This document shows, in pieces, positions 34,864-41,330 of a DNA stretch of 41,330 nt. A model generated the notes under the pieces. The model saw nothing but the letters and a program-made list of their open reading frames with translations. It had not been told where the DNA came from and did not search any database. This DNA comes from an uncultured Bacteroidota bacterium. GTDB lineage: Bacteria; Bacteroidota; Bacteroidia; AKYH767-A; OLB10. Numbering within the stretch: position 1 is the stretch's first letter; the number at the start of each line of letters is the position of its first letter. The position numbers were made by a program, and so were the translations under genes. The DNA lies in contig CAIRUC010000105.1 in the NCBI GenBank assembly GCA_903881665.1, forward strand, positions 1-41,330, written 5' to 3'.

Positions 34864-37320
34864 ATGCTTAAAAGTTACCAACTGTTACACCTATTTTGTT
34901 ATTCCCTGTTGTTATCATTATCGGCGAAAGCAGAAGATAATAAGGATTCATTACGAACATGCATTGCCGTTAGATTATCAGCGGCACCAAAAATAGATGG
35001 AAAACTCGACGATGAAGTATGGAAGTCGGCCAATCTTTACAGCGACTTTATTCAAAGCAGACCAATCGAAGGAGCCCTACCTACATTTCCTACAGAAGTA
35101 AAAATAGCGTATACCGATTATGCTGTGTATGTATATGCTAAATTAAAAGATGAACATCCCGATAGCATCCTACAACAACTAGGAAAGCGAGATGACTACG
35201 GATTAAACGGCGATTATTTTTATTTCAAAATTGATCCGTATGATAATCGACAAGATGCTTTTCAATTTGGGGTATATGCCTCAGGAATACAAATGGATAG
35301 TAAATTTAGCGACTTAACGTATAATGGTGTATGGAAAAGTGCTGTTACAATTGATAAAGAGGGATGGAACATTGAAATGGAAATCCCCTACTCTGCCATC
35401 CGCTTTCCTAAAACAGAAGAACAAAATTGGGCATTTCAGTGTGTACGTTCGTTAAGAAGAATTCGAGAGAATGATCAGTTTTCATTAACACCCTCTGAGT
35501 CGGCGAACCCATTAATGTATTGGGCGCGATTAAAGGGCATTCATCATATCAATACTCCCGTTCGATTATCCGTTACGCCCTATGCAGCTATAAACTATGA
35601 AAAGAGTCCTGATTACAATGAAAAAGGCGAATTTCGCTATAGCAATTCCTACAGCTATAGTTTGGGAGCCGATATCAAATATGGAATCGACGATCGATTT
35701 ACATTAGACATGACATTGCTTCCTGATTTCGGACAAGTACAAACCGATAAGTTAGTAAAGAATTTAGGATACGACGAAATTGTATATGATGAAAACAGAT
35801 CCTTCTTCCAAGAAGGAGTTGATTTGTTTAACAAAGGAAATTTGTTTTACTCGCGAAGGATAGGGCGTGTTCCTACGGGATATGACAACATTCAACTCGA
35901 TTCAAATGAAGTTATAATTGAAAATCCTTCGCAAACAAAATTATTGAACGCTACCAAAATTTCGGGACGCACAAACAAAGGATTAGGTATTGGTTTTTTC
36001 AATGCCATAACTAACAATATGTACGCCACGGTAGAAAATACGGCTGGAGAAAAACGAAAAATACAAACGGAGCCATTAACCAATTACAATATCGTAGTTA
36101 TTGATCAGCAATTTAAAAATAACAGTGATTTGTATTTAATTAACACCAGCACCATTAGAAGAAAAGGATATACAGATGCAAATGTTACTGGGGCAGGATT
36201 TACATTAAGTAATACAAAATCTACTTATTCATTCAGTGGAAAAGGAGTATTAACGCAACGTTTTTTACCATCTGTCCACGACGTAACAACTAATGAAAAA
36301 ATTATAGGTTATAGCTACAATTTTAAGGCCGATAAACTAAATGGGAATATTAAATATGGAATCAGCCGAGAAGTAATTGATAGCAAATATAACACCTCCG
36401 ATTTGGGATATTTTACCGTGCCGGGCATCATCAATTATTCGGCACATTTAGATCATTATTTATTTCAACCATGGAAAATTTTTAGAGACGCTAGCAACAA
36501 TTTCATCTACAATAGAAGTTATGACTTTACAACTGGAAAGTTGGGCAATAATCAAGTAACTGCAAATTTATTTTGTAGCTTAATGAATTACAATGCCATC
36601 TTTACTGGCGGAGGAATAACACCAGAACGCGATTATAATTATTATGAAGCAAGAACAGCTGGAAGAGTTTTTCATGGATTACGATATTATTTCAGCTACA
36701 TAGGATTTAGTACCGATTATCGAAAAAAAATAGCTGTCGATTATAATTTAAATATGTCGAACTTCATTGATGAATATAAGCATGAAGGATTTAATCATAC
36801 TTTAAGTCTTCGCATTCGACCTTATGATAAATTATTTATTATTCCTTTATTTCAATACAATTACGACCCCTTTAATGTTGGCTACGCTGCAGAAGCCGAT
36901 AACGGTGATATTGTTTTTGGAGGAAGACGATTGGATACGTATAATTCAGAATTAAAAATATCATATACGTTTAATGACAAAGCCAATTTAACAGTTACAG
37001 GACGCCACTATTGGATCACAGGCCAATATAAAAAGTACTTTACACTTCTAGAAAATGGAGAATTGGCACCAATTGAAAACTATCATGTAAATAATAATTT
37101 CAACCAAAATTACTTCAATGTGGATGTAGTGTATGAATGGAGATTCTCCCCAGGAAGTGTAATTAATATTATTTACAAAAACGGAATCGATAGCTATACG
37201 CGAGAGATGAACAATAGCTACGATAAAAACTTTAGTGTTTTATTGAATGCGCCGCAAACAAATATCTTCAGTATTAAATTTCTTTATTACCTCGATTACC
37301 AAATGCTAAATCGTAAATGA
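34864..37320 (+). CDS. DUF5916 outer-membrane protein with CBM9-like N-terminal domain
   Basis: An 818-aa envelope protein. Signal peptide about 1-23 (LLLSLSAKAED). A carbohydrate-binding-family-9-like beta-sandwich covers about 35-215: PKIDGKLDDEVWKSA, DYAVYVYAKLKDEHPD, NIEMEIPYSAIRFP. From about 235 to the end comes a long DUF5916 region of alternating strands (LGADIKYGIDDRFTLDMTLLPDFGQVQ in pieces, RSFFQEG, LFYSRRIG), which reads as a beta-barrel. The closing segment LNAPQTNIFSIKFLYYLDY has barrel-like aromatic spacing. Such proteins are widespread in Bacteroidota and without known function. It is convergent with the thioredoxin-like gene, overlapping by 15 bases. Confidence 0.88.
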   Translation: MLKSYQLLHLFCYSLLLSLSAKAEDNKDSLRTCIAVRLSAAPKIDGKLDDEVWKSANLYSDFIQSRPIEGALPTFPTEVKIAYTDYAVYVYAKLKDEHPDSILQQLGKRDDYGLNGDYFYFKIDPYDNRQDAFQFGVYASGIQMDSKFSDLTYNGVWKSAVTIDKEGWNIEMEIPYSAIRFPKTEEQNWAFQCVRSLRRIRENDQFSLTPSESANPLMYWARLKGIHHINTPVRLSVTPYAAINYEKSPDYNEKGEFRYSNSYSYSLGADIKYGIDDRFTLDMTLLPDFGQVQTDKLVKNLGYDEIVYDENRSFFQEGVDLFNKGNLFYSRRIGRVPTGYDNIQLDSNEVIIENPSQTKLLNATKISGRTNKGLGIGFFNAITNNMYATVENTAGEKRKIQTEPLTNYNIVVIDQQFKNNSDLYLINTSTIRRKGYTDANVTGAGFTLSNTKSTYSFSGKGVLTQRFLPSVHDVTTNEKIIGYSYNFKADKLNGNIKYGISREVIDSKYNTSDLGYFTVPGIINYSAHLDHYLFQPWKIFRDASNNFIYNRSYDFTTGKLGNNQVTANLFCSLMNYNAIFTGGGITPERDYNYYEARTAGRVFHGLRYYFSYIGFSTDYRKKIAVDYNLNMSNFIDEYKHEGFNHTLSLRIRPYDKLFIIPLFQYNYDPFNVGYAAEADNGDIVFGGRRLDTYNSELKISYTFNDKANLTVTGRHYWITGQYKKYFTLLENGELAPIENYHVNNNFNQNYFNVDVVYEWRFSPGSVINIIYKNGIDSYTREMNNSYDKNFSVLLNAPQTNIFSIKFLYYLDYQMLNRK

Positions 37321-37923
37321 ATCAGATAAACCAGAAAATATTTGATTAAGATTGGCAATAATTTCTGCACCTTTATCTGTTGTATAAAACTGATGTAATT
37401 GAAAACTATATTCTTCTTTCGTTAAACCAGGTTGATCAACTTTTATCTGCATAAACCATTGCTGAATTTTTTCAGGCCGAGGGCCCCAAAGTTGCAAAAC
37501 ATCTAAATTATCTTCGTTAAAAAAAACAAACTTCGGAATACCTCTTAATTCGTTGGTTAAAAAATTATTCATCACCTCTGGATTATCATCGCGCAAAATA
37601 AAATAAGACTTAACTTCTGGTTGATACAAATCAATATATTGTTCATACCAAGGAACAATCTGAGCTGAATCGCCACACCATCCTTCGGTAATAACCATCA
37701 CTCCTACTTTACAATTCAATTTATAAGTAGCATGTCCAGAAGGCATTGTAGCCTTATCCAGGCGTTTCATTCTCTTTTGATTCAACTTGGCATATTCAAT
37801 TCGCTCTTCCGTTTGGTCATTCCCGGTAGTTTTATTTGCTAATAATAAATCATCGAGCAATTCACGGTATTCAGAATACGACATAGAAGCATTCATTAAC
37901 CAACTTCTTTTAACTTTTTGCAT
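37306..37923 (-). CDS. Thioredoxin-like protein with a CGDS active-site variant
   Basis: A 205-aa, probably cytosolic protein of the thioredoxin_9-like group. The core is VGVMVITEGWCGDSAQIVPWY, shown here as VMVITEGWCGDSAQ (Trp82, Cys83); the expected second cysteine is Ser86, so it cannot form a CxxC disulfide. Then come SYFILRDDN and GIPKFVFFN with the cis-Pro loop RGIPKF. No signal peptide. As I recall, the WCGDxAQ form is normal for this subgroup, so it is probably a variant rather than decay. A second in-frame ATG at residue 10 (MNASMSYSEYREL) is a possible start. Role unknown. Confidence 0.82.
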   Translation of the reverse strand: MQKVKRSWLMNASMSYSEYRELLDDLLLANKTTGNDQTEERIEYAKLNQKRMKRLDKATMPSGHATYKLNCKVGVMVITEGWCGDSAQIVPWYEQYIDLYQPEVKSYFILRDDNPEVMNNFLTNELRGIPKFVFFNEDNLDVLQLWGPRPEKIQQWFMQIKVDQPGLTKEEYSFQLHQFYTTDKGAEIIANLNQIFSGLSDSFTI

Positions 37924-38132
37924 ACATCACTTATTTTGGCAAATATCTGCAATCTCTAATAATAAATGAATTGTATAATTTATGATTCATCTTATAACCC
38001 TAATTCAAGCCTTCAATGACCATTCAAAATGTTAATTCGGTTCATTAATCAAATAAATTCAACCATTTGCCCAAATTTACTTTGAATTCAACTGCGCTTC
38101 TTGTTAATTTAGTCTCTTAAACTATGAAATAA

Positions 38133-38978
38133 ATGAAATTTAATGGTATTGTATTCGGACTCCTTATGATTAGTCAATCGGGATTTAGTATTAACTATCC
38201 TGTAAAAAAAGGAGAAGGGCATATTGGAATGGCAAATAAAATGACAACCTATAGTTCTGTTTTTGATCTTGATGGTGAAATTAAATCATTACCTAAAACA
38301 AGCACTTCGCAATGGATTATAACAGGTAATTATGGCCTATCCAATAAATTCAATGTTAGTTTATACGCGCCGGTAAGTGTTGAAAATAAAGTAAACAGCG
38401 ATGTCAATTTTAACATCCCTCAGGATCTTGAATATAGTGGTATAGGCGACCCTGAAATAGGCCTATCCTATGCTTTTCCGCAGCAAAATAAAATAATTGC
38501 TATCGCTACTTTAAAGCAAAGTTTAGGATTTGGCAATAACAATCAAGAAAAAGGCTTAAACACTGGTTACGGCGATAATGCCACTGCTCTTTATTTTGAT
38601 ATACATTACCAAATAAACACGCGTTTTTTTATTGCAGGATCTACAGGTGTTAGAAATAGAAACAAAGGATTTAGCGATGATTTTTTAGGTGAAGTGCTCG
38701 GTGGTTGTCATCTATTGCCTTCGCTTGATTTAACAACTAGCATTAACGGTTTATTCCCTTTCGAAAATGGGAATGACTCCTTAGGACATTACGGATTATA
38801 TTGTAACCAAGCGGGCTATTTGATAGCTAACGCTACCGTAAGTTATAATTATAACCGAAATATTGGAATAGCCCTTGAATACAATGATTATTTAAAAGGA
38901 CAGCTAATCGGTGCAGAACCAATTATTGGAATAAAATTGTCGTACTTTTTCAAAAGAAACGAAAACGACAGCGAATAA
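38133..38978 (+). CDS. Unrecognised outer-membrane barrel-like protein
   Basis: A 281-aa protein with a signal peptide at about 1-20 (FGLLMISQSGFSINYP). The rest alternates polar and aromatic residues in strand-like runs with Gly/Asn turns: WIITGNYGLSNKFNVSLYAPVS, GIGDPEIGLSYAFPQ, GYGDNATALYFDIHYQINTRFFIAGSTG (read in pieces of strand length) and a last strand IIGIKLSYFF. The DPEIGLSY segment resembles the GDxxxxxxY signature of MetA/phenol-pathway-type outer-membrane transporters, but I do not assign it. Only a few charged residues follow the last strand. It is divergent from the thioredoxin-like gene. Confidence 0.65.
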   Translation: MKFNGIVFGLLMISQSGFSINYPVKKGEGHIGMANKMTTYSSVFDLDGEIKSLPKTSTSQWIITGNYGLSNKFNVSLYAPVSVENKVNSDVNFNIPQDLEYSGIGDPEIGLSYAFPQQNKIIAIATLKQSLGFGNNNQEKGLNTGYGDNATALYFDIHYQINTRFFIAGSTGVRNRNKGFSDDFLGEVLGGCHLLPSLDLTTSINGLFPFENGNDSLGHYGLYCNQAGYLIANATVSYNYNRNIGIALEYNDYLKGQLIGAEPIIGIKLSYFFKRNENDSE

Positions 38979-39013
38979 GTACCGGCGAATACAACAAATA
39001 AGAAATAGATTAA

Positions 39014-39032
39014 CCTAACTTTATAAGTTAGG
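39014..39032 (-). terminator. Small hairpin at the end of the 47-aa gene
   Basis: CCTAACTT (39014-39021) pairs with AAGTTAGG (39025-39032) around TAT, overlapping the minus-strand stop. A T-rich stretch follows on the minus strand. The stem is short, so confidence is moderate. Confidence 0.5.
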
Positions 39033-39164
39033 GCTTATGAAAAACATAAACATCATGGCGATAAAAAACATGATTGTGACGCCTATTCCCAATTTCTCGA
39101 AATTGCTTAATGGATATGATTCGTATCGTCGAACCAGCTCCATCATCGTTTTTTGTTCTTTCAT
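39021..39164 (-). CDS. Small single-helix membrane protein, 47 aa
   Basis: ATG at 39164 to TAA at 39021-39023. The product has a charged first half (KEQKTMMELVRRYESYPLSN, residues 2-21), then FEKLGIG and one membrane helix VTIMFFIAMMFMFFI (about 29-43), ending SPNL. This ordered layout, a minus-strand -7 element (TATTTTTG) 37 bases upstream and a hairpin at the stop together argue for a real gene in an otherwise empty 590-base spacer. I recognise no named family. It is probably an inner-membrane protein with its N-terminus in the cytosol. Confidence 0.65.
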   Translation of the reverse strand: MKEQKTMMELVRRYESYPLSNFEKLGIGVTIMFFIAMMFMFFISPNL

Positions 39165-39568
39165 ACTCCTGTTTTTACTTTTAAACGTACCAACTTGAAA
39201 TCAAAAATAGAAATAAATAATTAAATAAGCCTAATGTTAACACCCATTTATTGGAGGATAAATATCAGCCCATTATTTTACAACTAACTCGTTATAAAGC
39301 AGATAAATAAATTCATGCTTTATCCGATGTAGCATTCAACACTATAAATCTTGCTTAAATTCTTTGAGTTATATTGAAATAACAGGATAAATCAGCAGCA
39401 AATTATAACCTAAAGAAGCAAAATGAATAAGCAATTGACCCGCTAAAGAAATGAAATAATAATGAAAATCTGAAAATTGCCAACACAAAACAGTTGAAAC
39501 ATCGTTTCAAACACTAGTAAAATACCATAATTCATTCTTAATTTAGCGACATCAAAAGATCGAAAGAA
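39165..39568. other. AT-rich spacer before the TlpA-like gene
   Basis: 404 bases without a gene. Apart from the minus-strand -7 element at 39202-39209 I see only short unconvincing ORFs. TAATTTAG, near 39540, is a one-mismatch -7 candidate for the downstream gene. Confidence 0.5.
39202..39209 (-). promoter_or_regulatory. -7 promoter element of the 47-aa gene
   Basis: Minus-strand TATTTTTG (39209 to 39202) fits TAnnTTTG and lies 37 bases before the ATG. AT-rich surroundings make a chance match possible. Confidence 0.35.
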
Positions 39569-41038
39569 ATGCAAAAAATCAAAAATCTATTCTTCATTCT
39601 GCTAATCGGGGTTAGCACCCTGTCGAAAGCCGGTACTGCTCCTACTGCTACTGCTACCGGATACGATTTAAAATTTAAGATTTCCGGCATTAAAGATACC
39701 TTATGTTACCTTGCAAATTACTATGGCGACAAGCAATACATAAAAGATTCTGCTCGCGTTGATAGTAACGGAAAAATCAATTTCAAAGGAAGTGAAGCGT
39801 TACCTGGCGGAATTTATCTATTCGTTTTCCCGAACAAAACGTATTTTGAAATTTTAGTAGACAAAGTTCAGCGGTTCAGTATGGAATGCGATATGAACGA
39901 TGTAATTACCAGTATGAAAGTAAAAGATTGTGACGAAAACGCTCAATTTTATTCTTACCTACAATTTATTCAAAAACAATCGAAAGAAATTGAACCGTTA
40001 AAGGCGCAACGAAAACAATTAGCTGATACAAAACAGCCCACCGATAGTATCGATGCTTCAATGAAACGAATAGACGAGTCGGTTGCGAATTACAAGAATG
40101 ATTACATCTTAAAAAATAAAGGTTCTTTTCTTTCTGCTGTATTTAAAGCATCACAAGAACCTGGAATTCCGGAAGCCCCTATTTTAGCTAATGGAGCAAA
40201 GGACTCTATGTTTGCTTATCATTACTATAAAGCACATTATTTCGATAATATCGATTTAAGTGATGAACGATTATTAAGAACTCCTATTTACAACGGCAAA
40301 TTGAATTACTATATGAAAAACATGGTACTTCAAATACCCGATTCTCTCATTCCTGAATGTGATCTACTCGTTGCTAAAGCAAAAGCTAACAAAGAAACAT
40401 TTAAGTTTATGGTATGGTATCTTACCAATACACATGAAACATCAAATATAATGGGTATGGATGCTGTTTTCGTTCATTTAGTGAATAAGTATTACACGAA
40501 AGAATTAGCTTATTGGGTAGATGATGCTACACTCTTCAAAATACAAGACAGAGCAAGTATTCTTGAACCTATATTAATCGGTAAGAAAGTAAAGAATTTA
40601 ATCCTTGCCGATTCAACCGACAATTACCAATCGCTTTATTCCATTAATTCAAAATACACCATTTTATATTTTTGGGATCCGGACTGTGGTCACTGTAAAA
40701 AAGCAACTCCTAAAGTAAAAGCGTTTTACGATAAAGTAAAAACAAAAGGTGTTCAAGTATATGCAGCATGTACAGAGGTGGAAATGGACAAATGGAGAAA
40801 ATACATCAGAGAAAACCACCTCGACTGGATTAACGTAGCAGACCCAAAAACACAAAATAACTTCCGCCACGAATTTGACATAACTACAACTCCACAGATT
40901 TTCATTCTTGATAAAGACAAGAGAATAATAGCAAAGAAAATCGACGAGGATACAATGGAGAAAATCCTAAGCAAAGAATTAGGAATTCCGTATGTGGAAC
41001 CGGTTAAGAAAGATGATGACGATAAAGAACATCATTAA
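39569..41038 (+). CDS. TlpA-type thioredoxin protein with DUF4369 and DUF5106 domains
   Basis: A 489-aa exported redox protein. Signal peptide about 1-21 (NLFFILLIGVSTLSKAG). A DUF4369-like beta domain covers about 30-125 (LKFKISGIKDTLCYLANYYG in pieces, VDSNGKINFKG, GGIYLFVFPN). A helical DUF5106-like region runs about 130-330, and a C-terminal thioredoxin domain about 335-475, with YFWDPDCGHCKKATPKVK (Cys373 and Cys376) and cis-Pro loop ITTTPQIFILD. CGHC is a reducing-type active site. The tail KKDDDDKEHH is strongly charged. Bacteroidota carry many such proteins in the periplasm or on lipoproteins; there is no lipobox here. It ends in a terminator shared with the next, convergent gene. Confidence 0.9.
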   Translation: MQKIKNLFFILLIGVSTLSKAGTAPTATATGYDLKFKISGIKDTLCYLANYYGDKQYIKDSARVDSNGKINFKGSEALPGGIYLFVFPNKTYFEILVDKVQRFSMECDMNDVITSMKVKDCDENAQFYSYLQFIQKQSKEIEPLKAQRKQLADTKQPTDSIDASMKRIDESVANYKNDYILKNKGSFLSAVFKASQEPGIPEAPILANGAKDSMFAYHYYKAHYFDNIDLSDERLLRTPIYNGKLNYYMKNMVLQIPDSLIPECDLLVAKAKANKETFKFMVWYLTNTHETSNIMGMDAVFVHLVNKYYTKELAYWVDDATLFKIQDRASILEPILIGKKVKNLILADSTDNYQSLYSINSKYTILYFWDPDCGHCKKATPKVKAFYDKVKTKGVQVYAACTEVEMDKWRKYIRENHLDWINVADPKTQNNFRHEFDITTTPQIFILDKDKRIIAKKIDEDTMEKILSKELGIPYVEPVKKDDDDKEHH

Positions 41039-41075
41039 TAAAAAAGGCTGACAAGATTTGTCAGCCTTTTTTATT
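41037..41075. terminator. Bidirectional terminator between convergent genes
   Basis: Eighteen bases 41037-41054 (AATAAAAAAGGCTGACAA) pair perfectly with 41058-41075 around a three-base loop. A-run and T-run flank the GC stem, so it can act on both strands. It overlaps the stop codon of the TlpA-like gene. Confidence 0.93.
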
Positions 41076-41111
41076 AATGGAAGTAACATAAATTACTGAT
41101 TATAATAAATT

Positions 41112-41330
41112 TCAATTATTTTTCTCAATTACAAATTTCCGTAAAATTGAATTATTATTATAATTTAAAACAGCCACATATAATCCATTTGACAAAAAGC
41201 TTAAATCAATTTGATTATTCATTAATAGATTTGTTTTTTGAATGTAAACTTTTCTATAACTTGAATCAAAAATTTCGAGTTGAGCATCTTGCTGATATGA
41301 GTCACCTAACTTAATATTAACAATTCCTGA
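41112..41330 (-). CDS. C-terminal end of a T9SS cargo protein (partial)
   Basis: A minus-strand frame is open from the right window edge to a TGA at 41112-41114, giving 72 residues without an internal start that matters. They read as a T9SS type A sorting domain: GIVNIKLGDSY, AQLEIFDSSYRKVY, IDLSFLSNGLYVAVL and the closing SILRKFVIEKNN. The rest of the gene lies beyond the window, so the catalytic or adhesive part is unknown. The shared terminator at 41037-41075 is on its 3' side. Confidence 0.82.
   Translation of the reverse strand, partial: SGIVNIKLGDSYQQDAQLEIFDSSYRKVYIQKTNLLMNNQIDLSFLSNGLYVAVLNYNNNSILRKFVIEKNN

Noticed and set aside
1..41330. CRISPR arrays, tRNA/rRNA genes, insertion sequences
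   Set aside because: I looked for regularly spaced repeats, cloverleaf-like spacers and transposase motifs (DDE, terminal repeats) and saw none.

Overview
The window looks like a chromosomal segment of a low-GC member of the Bacteroidota. Four proteins end in type IX secretion (T9SS) sorting domains. Many genes are preceded by the phylum's TAnnTTTG -7 promoter element, and clear Shine-Dalgarno sequences are scarce. The gene content fits: futalosine-pathway MqnE, DUF5916 and DUF4369/TlpA-type proteins, and an IcmF-type fused mutase. I saw no rRNA, tRNA, CRISPR array, transposase or convincing prophage.

Layout. 1-5055: the 3' end of an outer-membrane barrel gene, sucD on the minus strand, and a divergent fused B12-dependent acyl-CoA mutase (IcmF). 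5190-7932: an extradiol dioxygenase of the YgiD/LigB type, an AAA ATPase and a TrmH-type RNA methylase. 7933-8167: a low-complexity spacer built from repeated short words. 8168-11824: tatD-tcdA overlapping, then tgt-lptF/G with one base between them. 11846-19635: mqnE behind a secreted M43 metalloprotease, then a second M43 protease, an orphan OmpR-type regulator and a third M43 protease with FN3 repeats. 19701-22958: an acetyltransferase and an AddB-like Fe-S nuclease. 22959-26623: a small four-helix membrane protein, then a VWA / MoxR-like ATPase / glutathione peroxidase run. 26642-28987: a histidine kinase/response regulator pair. 29135-30947: two tiny ORFs, then an ABC permease/ATPase pair. 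30938-34627: cyanophycinase and cyanophycin synthetase, divergent. 34864-41330: a DUF5916 barrel protein, a thioredoxin-like protein, an unknown barrel-like protein, a 47-aa membrane protein, a TlpA-like lipid- or periplasm-facing thioredoxin, and the 3' end of another T9SS cargo gene.

Working together. The divergent cphA/cphB-like pair encodes synthesis and breakdown of cyanophycin, a nitrogen-storage polymer. Three M43 proteases with secretion signals could supply amino acids from outside, but that link is inference. tgt, trmH and tcdA form a loose tRNA-modification neighbourhood.

I found no single convincing new multi-gene system. The best candidates for a second look are: the VWA and ATPase genes separated only by one in-frame stop with a TTG start; the 47-aa membrane protein at 39021-39164; the two tiny ORFs before the ABC pair; the M43/orphan-regulator cluster; the inverted repeat between the cyanophycin genes; and the Tgt that has lost its zinc cysteines. 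All family names come from motif recognition by eye, not from database searches.
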